From the NCBI GenBank assembly GCA_034664395.1, contig JAXDHQ010000039.1:1-26435 (forward strand): DNA of 26,435 bases, written 5' to 3'. Positions within the stretch are counted from its first letter, which is position 1, and every line of letters starts with the position of its first letter. This document shows, piece by piece, positions 7,839 to 15,719 of this stretch. The notes below the pieces were generated by a model that ran no database searches, had not been told where the DNA came from, and saw only the letters and a program-made list of their open reading frames with translations. A program made the translations under genes and the position numbers. Origin of the DNA: JAOPZW01 sp034664395. Its GTDB lineage: Bacteria > Actinomycetota > Thermoleophilia > Solirubrobacterales > Solirubrobacteraceae.

Positions 7839-10333
7839 CCCGCGGTCGGCGCCGGCATCGTCGCCGGGACGGCGGCCTCCAGCGCGAGCAGCGCGATGTC
7901 GTCGCGCGGCAGGGCGCCGGGCTGGCCGACGGCGCGCGCGAACAGCACGTCGAGGACGTCCTCCAGCGTGCGCGGGTTGGCCCGGCCGATCGCGGCGCAC
8001 AGCTCCGAGGGGTCCTCCACGTACGCCGGCGCGCGCGCCTCGGTCAGCCCGTCGGTGTAGAGGACGAGACGGGCGCCGGGGGCGAGGTCGAGCACGTGGT
8101 CGCGCCAGATCGCGCCCGGCAGCCCGATCAGCGGGCCGCTCGCCTCCACGACCGAGCACACGCCCTCGGGATCGAGCACCAGGGGCGGCGGGTGCCCGGC
8201 GACCGCGAGCTGGACCCGCAGGCCGTCGGGTCTGGGCTCGCACATCGCGCAGATCGCGGTGAGGAAGCGCTCCTCGGGCGCGGCGTGGCGCTGGAGCGCG
8301 TCGTCGAGGGTGGCGACGAGCGCGCTGGGCGACGGCTGGTGGCGCGCCTCGGCGCGCACGGTGTAGCGCGCCAGCGCGGCGATGGCGGCGGCCTGCGGTC
8401 CCTTGCCGCACACGTCGCCGATCCACGCGAGCCAGCGCCCGTCGTCGAGCGCGAAGGCGTCGTAGAAGTCGCCGCCGACGATCGTCCCGGTGCCAGACGC
8501 CCGGAAGCGGCTGGCCAGGGTGGCGCCCGGCAGCGCGGGCAGCGCTTCGGGGAGCAGGCTGCGCTGCAGGACCTCGGCGATGTCGTGCTCGCGCTCGTAG
8601 AGCCGGGCGCGCTGGAGCGCCTGGGCGGCGCGGTCCGCCACCCTGGCGACGAACGTCAGCTCGTCGACGGCGAAGGTCCTCGGCGCCGTCCAGGTGAGCA
8701 TGAGCGCGCCGACCTCGATGTCGTCCAGCGCCAGCGGCAGGACGAGCGCGGCGGCGGTCCCGGCGGCCGCCATCGCCGGCCAGCGCTCGCTCAGGCTCGC
8801 GCGATCGCTCATCACGACCGGGCTGCGCCGGCGCAGGGCCTCGACCGCCGGCGAGGGCGTCGAGCGCGAGATCCGCCGCCAGCGATCGACGCCCTCGATC
8901 GGATGGCCCACCGCGGTCTGCAGGACGAGGTCCTGGCGCGTCTCGTCGACGAGGGCGAGGAGGCCGGCGTCGGCGTCCACGGCCCGGATCGCGTGGCTGA
9001 CCACGACGCTGGCGGCCCGGTCGACGGTCAGCGCCTCGCCCAGCGCCTCGCCGAGCTGGTCGAGCCGCGTCGTGCGCTGCGCCTCGACGCGCTCGATCTC
9101 CAGCCGCCGGCGGGCGGCGTCGGCGCGCCGGCGATCGGCGGTGATGTCCACCACGACCGCGCCGATGGCCGCGATGTCGCCGCCGCGGGGATGGACGGGG
9201 AAGAGGCTCACGCGCCACCAGCGCCGCTCGCCGGCGGGCGCGTCGCCCGCGACCTCGAGGTCGGGCGCCGGCTCGCCGGTCGCCGCCACGCGCGCGACCG
9301 CGTCGGCGACGAGGGGGCCGAGCGCGGGGCGGGGCGGCGCGTCGGGCGCCGCGGGCTCGGCGACCAGCCCCTGCATCGCCTGCAGGGCGGCGTTGGCGCG
9401 CAGGAGCGCGCCGTCGGTGTCGAAGAAGGCGAGCCCGACCGGGCTCTGGGAGAAGACGGCGTCGAGCATCGCCGCGCGGCTGGCGCCGAAGCGCTCGAGC
9501 TCCTCGGTGCGCGCCTCGAGCGCCGCCGCCATCGCGTTGAAGCCCTGCTCGAGCTCGCCCAGCTCGGCGGGCGCGCCCTCGTCGACGCGCGCGTCGAGCT
9601 CGCCGGTGCGCACGGCGCCGGTCGCGCGCGTCAGGCGGCGGACCGGGCGCACGAAGAGCAGCGTGGTGTAGGCCAGGGCGCCGGCGAACACGGCCAGCAG
9701 CACGGCGAGGCCGCCGACCGCGATCGCGCTCGCGCGGCGCGAGGAGCGGTCGGCCTCGGCGCGGCGGCGGCCCTGCCGCGCGAGCTCGTCGCTCGTGAAG
9801 CGCCCGAGGAGGGCGCGGATCCCGTCGACGCGGCGCTTGCCCTCGTGCGCCAGCGCGTTCTCGCTGACGCGTCCGACGTCGCCGATCACCAGCGGCGCGT
9901 AGCTGACGGTGTAGGACTCCAGCGCGGTCCGCAGGGCCCTGGCGGTGGTCACCTGCAAGGGGTCGCCGGCGACGAGCGCCTGCAGCCGGTGCACCGCGAC
10001 CGGTCCGCGCGCGCGGGCGCTGCGGTACGGCGCGAGGAACGAGCGGTCGCGGGTGATGACGTAGCCGCGCAGCCCGGTCTCGAGGTCGATCACCAGGCTC
10101 TGGACGCTGTTCGCCGCCTGGACGATGTCGCCCGACCGGCGCGCCTGCTGGTTGCGCTGGCGCGCTTCGCGCAGCGTGGAGATCGAGACGACCAGGACGA
10201 CCGCGAGCACCGCCGCGACCACCAGGCCGGCGATGCCCACCCGCGTCGCCAGTCCCAGCGACCGTCCTCCCCGGAGCGTCATGCGCGGCCCATCATCGCG
10301 GGTCCAGCGGGCCGGCGCACCGGACCGGGCCAT
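7835..10333 (-). CDS. Membrane sensor phosphatase: CHASE3-HAMP-PAS-GAF-PP2C (SpoIIE type)
   Basis: 832 residues. In order: transmembrane helix (about 31-52); extracytoplasmic CHASE3-like helical domain (about 53-195) with VIDLETGLRGYVITRDRSFL; second transmembrane helix (about 202-226); HAMP (about 228-280); PAS (about 288-400); GAF (about 425-580); and a SpoIIE/RsbU PP2C phosphatase (about 605-822). Phosphatase metal aspartates are seen as D622 in VGGDFYDAF, D640 in IGDVCGKGP, D761 in LYTDGLTEA and D811/D812 in RDDIALL, so the domain looks active. Family members dephosphorylate anti-anti-sigma factors in partner-switching stress responses. No anti-sigma kinase or STAS gene is nearby, so the partner is unknown. 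ATG 10333 is the longest start; ATG 10282 would still keep both membrane helices. Confidence 0.93.
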   Translation of the reverse strand: MARSGAPARWTRDDGPRMTLRGGRSLGLATRVGIAGLVVAAVLAVVLVVSISTLREARQRNQQARRSGDIVQAANSVQSLVIDLETGLRGYVITRDRSFLAPYRSARARGPVAVHRLQALVAGDPLQVTTARALRTALESYTVSYAPLVIGDVGRVSENALAHEGKRRVDGIRALLGRFTSDELARQGRRRAEADRSSRRASAIAVGGLAVLLAVFAGALAYTTLLFVRPVRRLTRATGAVRTGELDARVDEGAPAELGELEQGFNAMAAALEARTEELERFGASRAAMLDAVFSQSPVGLAFFDTDGALLRANAALQAMQGLVAEPAAPDAPPRPALGPLVADAVARVAATGEPAPDLEVAGDAPAGERRWWRVSLFPVHPRGGDIAAIGAVVVDITADRRRADAARRRLEIERVEAQRTTRLDQLGEALGEALTVDRAASVVVSHAIRAVDADAGLLALVDETRQDLVLQTAVGHPIEGVDRWRRISRSTPSPAVEALRRRSPVVMSDRASLSERWPAMAAAGTAAALVLPLALDDIEVGALMLTWTAPRTFAVDELTFVARVADRAAQALQRARLYEREHDIAEVLQRSLLPEALPALPGATLASRFRASGTGTIVGGDFYDAFALDDGRWLAWIGDVCGKGPQAAAIAALARYTVRAEARHQPSPSALVATLDDALQRHAAPEERFLTAICAMCEPRPDGLRVQLAVAGHPPPLVLDPEGVCSVVEASGPLIGLPGAIWRDHVLDLAPGARLVLYTDGLTEARAPAYVEDPSELCAAIGRANPRTLEDVLDVLFARAVGQPGALPRDDIALLALEAAVPATMPAPTAG

Positions 10334-10346
10334 CTCGTTGCCCGAA

Positions 10347-10354
10347 GCTATACT
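10347..10354. promoter_or_regulatory. Overlapping -10 boxes for tRNA-Leu and the phosphatase gene
   Basis: GCTATACT contains TATACT on the plus strand (10349-10354), 33 bp before the tRNA, and TATAGC on the minus strand (10352-10347), 13 bp before the phosphatase ATG at 10333. No good -35 box was found for either direction. If both are real, polymerases for the two genes compete for the same bases, and the phosphatase mRNA is nearly leaderless. Confidence 0.45.
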
Positions 10355-10387
10355 CGCTCACCGCGAACGGTCCCCCTTCGCCCCTCT

Positions 10388-10473
<86 letters not shown>

Positions 10474-10477
10474 TGAC

Positions 10478-10505
10478 GGAAAGCCCCGCCTCGGCGGGGC
10501 TTTCC
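10478..10505 (+). terminator. Strong intrinsic terminator after tRNA-Leu
   Basis: GGAAAGCCCCGCC (10478-10490) and GGCGGGGCTTTCC (10493-10505) form a perfect 13-bp hairpin around TC, beginning four bases after the tRNA. The T-run is inside the 3' arm rather than after it, as is common in GC-rich actinobacteria. Confidence 0.85.
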
Positions 10506-10641
10506 GCGTTCTCGACGCACGCGGCCGCTCGCCGACGCGCCCGGGTCGGCCGCGCGGCGTCGGCAGGTCCGGCGGAGGTTCGCGCAGTCGCTGCCCGCGG
10601 CGATGGCCGGCGCGGCAGTGATGTCTTGTCAAGTGCGCAGA

Positions 10642-10672
10642 TGTCATAAATGATCAGTGTCATTAATGGTCA
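10642..10672. repeat. Tandem 15-bp repeat, candidate operator
   Basis: TGTCATAAATGATCA (10642-10656) and TGTCATTAATGGTCA (10658-10672) are identical at 13 of 15 positions with a 16-bp period. They lie 40-70 bp upstream of the candidate -35 box of the regulator gene. The spacing of about 1.5 helical turns and the AT-rich character in a very GC-rich region suggest a tandem protein-binding site. The cognate protein is unknown and may be a global regulator. Confidence 0.5.
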
Positions 10673-10700
10673 ATCGGGTGCCCTGCGCGCGGGGCGCATT

Positions 10701-10742
10701 CTCGCCAATGGTGGACAAACGCATAGCAGGCTGGTTTATGCT
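10701..10742 (+). promoter_or_regulatory. Regulator promoter overlapped by a reverse copy of the regulon element
   Basis: Promoter candidate: TGGACA (10712-10717) with TTTATG at 17 bp (10735-10740) or TATGCT at 19 bp (10737-10742). On the minus strand, 10719 to 10701 read TTTGTCC-ACCAT-TGGCGAG, matching the TTTGNCC-N5-GGAYRAG element of the five downstream promoters at most defined positions. The element covers the -35 box in inverted orientation, a place where binding should repress rather than activate. Negative autoregulation is inferred. Confidence 0.5.
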
Positions 10743-10801
10743 CGCTTCGGCGCCCTTTTGCGGCACCTCGGGTCGAGCGTTGGAGAGAGGGGAGAACCAC
10801 C

Positions 10802-12586
10802 TTGTTCGAGGAGGGCTTCGGACCGCTGCAAGAGCCGGGCCCGCCGTCCCTGCTCCTGGACGACGACAGCAATGCCGCTCCGGCGGTCGACCTCGACCCC
10901 AAGGTCCTCTCCCAGATGGTCGAGCTCTCCCGCGAGCTCCAGGCCGAGGAGATCGACCTGTCCCGCCTGCTGCCGCTGATCGCCCAGCAGGCGCCGCACC
11001 TGCTCCGCTGCGACATCGCGTGGATCGGCCTCTTCCATCCGGAGCGACAGGAGATCCGGATCGTCACCGCGCACGGGACGCGCGTGGCGGATTTCGAGGA
11101 GATGCGCGTCTCGTTCGGCGAGGGGATCGGCGGCGTCGCCCTGCGGCGCGGGATGACGCTCGTGGTCAGCGACTACGTCCGCTACGAGCACACCACGCCG
11201 TCGTTCGTGCGCAGCACCATCGAGCGAGAGGGCATCTCCTCGCTCATGTGCGCGCCCATGAAGCACGGAGACGGGTTCGTCGGCGTGCTCTACGTCGGCA
11301 ACCGGCGCCGCACGCGGTTCGGCGCCGCCCACGTCTCGCTGCTGGCGATGCTCGCCGGGCAGGCCTCCGTGGCCATCCGCAACGGCCGGCTCTACCAGAA
11401 CCTGCGCGAGAAGACCGAGACGCTGGAGTCGACCTTCGAGATCAATCGCCGGCTGCACGACGCCGCGGCGAACGACGACCTGCAGGGCGTGCTGCACGAG
11501 CTGGCGTCGGTGACCGGCCGCCCGCTGAAGCTCGAGCAGGACCACGTGATGCCGTTCACGCTCGTCGCCGGCGGCGATGGCGACGAGGACGACGATCCCA
11601 CGCTCGGCCTCGAGCCGGCGGCCCTCTTCCCGGTCGTCCTGGCCCGGCGCCAGGTGGGGCGCGTCGTCGCCTATGGGCCCGGGGAGCTCAGCGACCTCGA
11701 GAACAACGCCCTGAACCACGGGGCCAGCGTGATCGCCCTCGAGCTCATGAAGCACCACGCCGCCCATCAGGTCGAGTGGGAGCTCCGCGGCGAGATGCTC
11801 GAGGACCTGCTCGACGGCGGAACCGAGCTGTCGGACAGCAGGCTCGCCCGCGCCAAGCGGCTCGGCGTCGACCTCACCGCGCCTCATCAGGTGCTCGTGG
11901 TCGAGGCGCCGTCGACCGAGGACGCGGACTTCGCGCGCCTCAAGCGACGGCTGACCGGGCCCCGGTTCGGCCAGCGCTCGGGGGTGCTCGTGGCTCACTG
12001 CGGGCCGCACCTGGTCATCGCCGTCATCGGCGACACGGTGCGCTCGCACGCACTCGCGCAGATGCTCATCGAGGAGGCGGGGGAGACGATGACGCTGTCC
12101 ATCGGGGTCAGCTCGTGCCGCACCGGCCGATTCGCGCAGAGCCGGCGCGAGGCGGCGGCGTGTGCGACGTTCGGCGCCGCGGCGGGGAGGAAGAGCGTCG
12201 TGATCGACCACGCGGAGCTGGGTCCGCTGCGGTTCATGCTGGACGCCTCGAGCACCGACAGCATGCGCAGCCTCGTCGAGGAGTGCCTCGCCGATCTCGA
12301 CCGGTACGACCGCGAGCACGCGAGCCAGCTCCTCCTGACGCTGCGGGCGTATCTCGAGGAGGACGGGCATCACCGGTCGATAGCGACGCGCTGCCACGTG
12401 CATCCGAGCACGGTGAAGTACCGGCTCTCGCGCATCGGCCAGATCCTCGACCGGGACCTCGGAGACGTCGCCACGCGCTTCCAGCTCTCGCTCGCCATGC
12501 AGCTCCTGGATCTCTTCCGCCTGGTCGGATCCGATCTCCTGGCGTCCGGCACGGGCTCGGCGCCGGCGACCGACCTCTCTCACTGA
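10802..12586 (+). CDS. GAF-domain PucR/CdaR-type regulator, likely master regulator of the downstream island
   Basis: 594 residues. A GAF domain occupies about 50-200, with FGEGIGGVALRRG and SLMCAPMKHGDGFVGVLYVGN as core strands. A coiled linker (about 200-222) follows, then a second alpha/beta region and a degenerate GGDEF-like domain (about 360-470, SIGVSSCRTG). The C-terminal PucR helix-turn-helix (about 510-560) is LRAYLEEDGHHRSIATRCHV followed by HPSTVKYRLSRI. Such proteins sense a small molecule and activate neighbouring catabolic operons. The TTG start at 10802 is supported by GGGGAG seven bases upstream. It is the first gene of the same-strand island, and a reverse copy of the element found at five downstream promoters overlaps its own promoter. 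The function as regulon activator is inferred; no terminator is obvious after it. Confidence 0.9.
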   Translation: MFEEGFGPLQEPGPPSLLLDDDSNAAPAVDLDPKVLSQMVELSRELQAEEIDLSRLLPLIAQQAPHLLRCDIAWIGLFHPERQEIRIVTAHGTRVADFEEMRVSFGEGIGGVALRRGMTLVVSDYVRYEHTTPSFVRSTIEREGISSLMCAPMKHGDGFVGVLYVGNRRRTRFGAAHVSLLAMLAGQASVAIRNGRLYQNLREKTETLESTFEINRRLHDAAANDDLQGVLHELASVTGRPLKLEQDHVMPFTLVAGGDGDEDDDPTLGLEPAALFPVVLARRQVGRVVAYGPGELSDLENNALNHGASVIALELMKHHAAHQVEWELRGEMLEDLLDGGTELSDSRLARAKRLGVDLTAPHQVLVVEAPSTEDADFARLKRRLTGPRFGQRSGVLVAHCGPHLVIAVIGDTVRSHALAQMLIEEAGETMTLSIGVSSCRTGRFAQSRREAAACATFGAAAGRKSVVIDHAELGPLRFMLDASSTDSMRSLVEECLADLDRYDREHASQLLLTLRAYLEEDGHHRSIATRCHVHPSTVKYRLSRIGQILDRDLGDVATRFQLSLAMQLLDLFRLVGSDLLASGTGSAPATDLSH

Positions 12587-12662
12587 CCCTCGTCCGAGCG
12601 CTCGTGAACGAACGCGTGCGGCTCTGAGCGCCCGCCGACCGGGACCACATGCCCGCGGTCAC

Positions 12663-12708
12663 TTTGACCAGCGCGGACAAGAGAAAGCGCGGCGCCGCGG
12701 GTTAGCGT
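12663..12708 (+). promoter_or_regulatory. Regulon promoter 1 (acyl-CoA ligase 1)
   Basis: Element TTTGACC-AGCGC-GGACAAG at 12663-12681, an imperfect inverted repeat (the right half reversed is CTTGTCC). The -10 box TAGCGT lies at 12703-12708, 40 bp from the element start. No -35 hexamer is present, suggesting an activator-dependent promoter. The predicted start near 12715 leaves a leader of about 140 nt before the ATG at 12854, the longest in the set. Confidence 0.65.
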
Positions 12709-12853
12709 TGGTCGACGGCTTGTCACCTGCTGTCGTCGGCAGCCGCGCAGAGCTGTCCACGAAGGTGCCAGAGCAGATGCGTGACCGCGAGATCCAACTG
12801 TGTGTTCGACCGCTTCGGTGGTCCGTGCCCCGACGCCTCGGACGAGTCCGACC

Positions 12854-14395
12854 ATGAACGTCGGCACGCTGCTGTCGAACGCAACCGCTTCGCACCGGTC
12901 CCGCGTCGCGCTGCGCTTCGACGAGCGCAGCCTCGACTACGTCTCCCTGCAGGAGCAGGCCAACCGGCTCGGGTCGGCGCTGCGCCGGCGCGGGCTGGCC
13001 CGCGGCGACCGCGTCGCGCTGTACATGCGCAACAACGCGGAGTACGTGTCCGCGCTGTTCGGCGTGCTCAAGGCGGGCATGGTCGTGGTGCCGGTGAACG
13101 CGAAGCTGTCCCCCGACGAGCTGGCGTTCATCCTCGGTGACTCCGGTGCTCGGGCACTGGTCTTCGGCGAGGAGAAGGCCGACGTCGTCGAGGCGGCCCT
13201 GCGCGAGGCGCCCGTGGACGTGGTCGTTCACGTGGGCAGCGCCGAGCGCGGCCTGCGCTTCGAGGACCTGCTGGTCGAGGGCGACCCCGACGCCGACGAC
13301 GCCGACGTGGACCCGGCCGACCTGGCATGGCTCTTCTACACGTCCGGCACCACGGGACGGCCGAAGGGCGCGCAGATCTCGCACCGCAACCTCATGGCGA
13401 TGGTCATGAACCTGCTCGCGGACATCTGCGCGTTCAGGTCCGACGACGTCGTCCTGCACGCGGCGCCGCTCTCGCACGGCAGCGGCCTCTACCTGCTCGG
13501 CGCGATCGCCCGGGGCGCGACGAACGTCATCTTCCACGGGCCGAGCTTCGATCCGAACGACGTCCTGCGCGTGGTCGAGCGCCAGCGCGTGACGGTCATC
13601 GCCTTCCTGGTCCCGACGATGATCGTGATGCTGCTCGAGGTCGACACGCCGGCCGACACCGGCAGCCTGCGGTGCGTCATCTACGGAGGCGGGCCGATCC
13701 ACGTCGAGCACGCCGAGCGCATGCTGCGCCGGTTCGGCAAGGTCTTCGTGCAGATGTACGGCATGGGCGAGGCCCCCATGACGATCACCTACCTGGACGC
13801 GGACTCGCACGATCCCGACGACCCGGGGACCCTCGCCTCCGCCGGCATCCGCCGCACGGACGTGGAGGTCCGGCTGGTCGACGCCGAGGGCCGTGTCGTC
13901 GGCGACGGCGTCGAGGGGCAGGTGTGCGTGCGCGGCGACGTCGTGATCAGCGGGTACTGGCGCGATCCCAAGGCGACCGCGAGCGCCTTGCGCGACGGTT
14001 GGCTGCACACCGGGGACATCGGGCGCTTCGACGAGCGCGGCCGTCTCTTCCTGCTCGATCGGACGAGCGACATGATCATCTCGGGCGGCACGAACATCTA
14101 CCCGCGAGAGGTCGAGGAGGTCCTCGCCCGGCACGACGACGTCCAGGAGGTCGTCGTGTTCGGGGTGCCCGACGCGCGCTGGGGGGAGAGCGTGGTGGCG
14201 GCGGTGGTGCCGGCGCCGGGCCGGACGCCCGACACGGCGCAGCTCCTGGAGTTCTGCCGTTCGCGCATCGCGTCGTTCAAGAAGCCCAAGCGGATCATCG
14301 TCGTCGACGCGATCCCCAAGAACGCCTACGGCAAGGTGATGCGCCGCGAGATGCGCCTCCAGCACGGCGGCGCCGAGAGGGCGGTGCCGCGCTGA
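12854..14395 (+). CDS. Acyl-CoA synthetase/ligase 1 (adenylate-forming)
   Basis: 513 residues of the ANL superfamily, activating a carboxylic acid to an acyl-CoA through an acyl-adenylate. Motifs in order: phosphate-binding loop YTSGTTGRPKG (162-172); MYGMGEAP in place of the usual YGxTE; WLHTGDIGRFDERGRLFLLDR (adenosine site and hinge); GGTNIYPREVEE; and the C-terminal catalytic K494 in PKNAYGKVMRRE. All essential parts are present. The acid cannot be named from sequence; branched, cyclic or aromatic acids are all possible. The ATG at 12854 is chosen by alignment to the usual N-terminus; a GTG at 12800 is in frame but adds an unlikely tail. It forms its own unit behind regulon promoter 1, with another promoter following it. 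Confidence 0.92.
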   Translation: MNVGTLLSNATASHRSRVALRFDERSLDYVSLQEQANRLGSALRRRGLARGDRVALYMRNNAEYVSALFGVLKAGMVVVPVNAKLSPDELAFILGDSGARALVFGEEKADVVEAALREAPVDVVVHVGSAERGLRFEDLLVEGDPDADDADVDPADLAWLFYTSGTTGRPKGAQISHRNLMAMVMNLLADICAFRSDDVVLHAAPLSHGSGLYLLGAIARGATNVIFHGPSFDPNDVLRVVERQRVTVIAFLVPTMIVMLLEVDTPADTGSLRCVIYGGGPIHVEHAERMLRRFGKVFVQMYGMGEAPMTITYLDADSHDPDDPGTLASAGIRRTDVEVRLVDAEGRVVGDGVEGQVCVRGDVVISGYWRDPKATASALRDGWLHTGDIGRFDERGRLFLLDRTSDMIISGGTNIYPREVEEVLARHDDVQEVVVFGVPDARWGESVVAAVVPAPGRTPDTAQLLEFCRSRIASFKKPKRIIVVDAIPKNAYGKVMRREMRLQHGGAERAVPR

Positions 14396-14467
14396 TCGCG
14401 TGGGGCGACGGCGGCCCGGGCGCCAACCGCTTCGACCGTCCCGCCGCGACGAACCCTCCCGACCTGC

Positions 14468-14513
14468 TTTGGCCACCGCGGATGAGGTGCCCGCGGGAGG
14501 GCCGGACTAGGTT
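14468..14513 (+). promoter_or_regulatory. Regulon promoter 2 (thiolase-like/DUF35/ligase operon)
   Basis: Element TTTGGCC-ACCGC-GGATGAG at 14468-14486 and -10 box TAGGTT at 14508-14513, again 40 bp from element start to -10. The predicted start near 14520 gives a leader of about 20 nt before the ATG at 14541. Confidence 0.7.
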
Positions 14514-14540
14514 GCTCCTACGCGTGATGGGACCGAGCTG

Positions 14541-15719
14541 ATGTATGGAGACGTGGCCATCGCCGGGATCGGGGAGGTGCCGACCGGCATCTTTCCGGAC
14601 CGGACGCCATTCGAGGCCGCCTGCCAGGCGGCTCGCTCCGCGGTTGCAGACAGCGGCCTGCGCAAGGACGACATCGACGTGCTGATGCCGGCCGGCGCGA
14701 TCTTCAGTCGCGGCTTCAACACCGACCTGATCTTCGGGCGGCTGGTGGAGGAGCTCGGGCTGGCCAACACGTGCGAGATGAACGTGCAGGTGATGGCGGG
14801 CGGCGCGTCGGCGAGCGCGATGGTGAAGCTCGCCGGCTCCCTGGTCGCCTCGGGCGTCGCGCGCAACGTCCTGTGCGTGCAGTCGGACAAGATCGGCTCC
14901 GGCGTCTCCACGCGCGACGCGATCGACATCTTCTCGACGCTCGGGATCCCGGAGGAGTGGGAGCAGCCCTACGGCCAGCACTTCAGCGCGATCGCCGCGC
15001 TGGTGACGCGCCGCTACCAGCACGAGACGGGCACGACGAGCGAGCAGCTCGCGTCCGTCGTCGTGGCGCTGCGCGAGTGGGCCCAGCTCAACCCCAACGC
15101 CATGGTGCGCAAGCCGATCACCGTGGAGGACGTCCTCGCCTCGCAGATGCTGTCGGACCCCCTCCATGCGAAGGAGTCCAACCTGCTGGCCGACGGCGCC
15201 GTGGCGTTCGTGGTCACGACCGCCGAGCGCGCCGAGGCGGTGACCGACACGCCGGTCTACGTCCTCGGAGGCGGCTCCTCGGTGACGCACTACTCGCTCT
15301 CCCAGGAGCGGGACCTCGCGCGGCTCGGCTTCCGCAGGGCGGCGAAGAAGGCCTTCGAGATCGCCGGCGTGGGGCCGGCCGACATGCACGTGGCCGAGCT
15401 CTACGACTCCTATCCGGTGTTCTGCCTGATGGCGCTGGAGGAGCTCGGCCTGGTCGAGCGCGGAGAGGCCGGCGCGCTGGTCGCCAGCGGCGCCACCTCG
15501 CCCGGGGGCAGGCTGCCGATGACGACCAACGGCGGCATGCTCAGCCAGGGCCATTCCGTGGTCGGCGGCGGCATCGCGTTGCTCGTGGAAGCCGCGCGGC
15601 AGCTCATGGGCAAGGCCGGCGCGCGCCAGGTCCCCGGCGCGCGGCTGGCGGTGGAGACCTCGACGGGCGGGTCGTACATGGACGCGCACGTCATGGTCCT
15701 GGGAGCCGAGCGGCGATGA
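14541..15719 (+). CDS. Thiolase-fold protein of the SCP-x/Ltp2 type, lacking the nucleophilic cysteine
   Basis: 392 residues. The thiolase fold is marked by FEAACQAARSAVADSGL, ELYDSYPVFCLMALEELGL (286-304), TTNGGMLSQGH (328-338) and ARQVPGARLAVETSTGGSYM (361-380). Where thiolases have the acyl-accepting Cys (C-x-S/T-G), this protein reads MAGGASASAM (85-94); the second Cys of the C-terminal CG motif is replaced by TGG. C78 is nearby but out of register. This matches the Ltp2-like branch, in which a thiolase fold paired with a DUF35 protein performs retro-aldol C-C cleavage of a beta-hydroxyacyl-CoA instead of thiolysis. The next gene is exactly such a DUF35 protein and overlaps by ATGA, so a hetero-complex is likely. 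Aldolase activity and substrate are inferred. Confidence 0.85.
   Translation: MYGDVAIAGIGEVPTGIFPDRTPFEAACQAARSAVADSGLRKDDIDVLMPAGAIFSRGFNTDLIFGRLVEELGLANTCEMNVQVMAGGASASAMVKLAGSLVASGVARNVLCVQSDKIGSGVSTRDAIDIFSTLGIPEEWEQPYGQHFSAIAALVTRRYQHETGTTSEQLASVVVALREWAQLNPNAMVRKPITVEDVLASQMLSDPLHAKESNLLADGAVAFVVTTAERAEAVTDTPVYVLGGGSSVTHYSLSQERDLARLGFRRAAKKAFEIAGVGPADMHVAELYDSYPVFCLMALEELGLVERGEAGALVASGATSPGGRLPMTTNGGMLSQGHSVVGGGIALLVEAARQLMGKAGARQVPGARLAVETSTGGSYMDAHVMVLGAERR

Larger units (their letters stand above)
10506..10801. other. Intergenic regulatory region before the GAF/PucR regulator
   Basis: The tRNA and the next gene are 328 bp apart; this entry covers the part after the terminator. I see no gene in it; the short reading frames lack coding bias or recognisable protein. 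The first 130 bp are plain GC-rich DNA. From about 10620 the composition turns AT-richer, with a tandem repeat, a reverse copy of the regulon element and a promoter candidate, listed separately. The last bases carry GAGAGGGGAG, a Shine-Dalgarno sequence for the TTG start at 10802. Confidence 0.7.

Noticed and set aside
10749..10769. Forward TTTGCGG...GGGTCGAG near the regulator start as a seventh element
   Set aside because: The left half and spacing are off, and no TANNNT box falls at the required distance.
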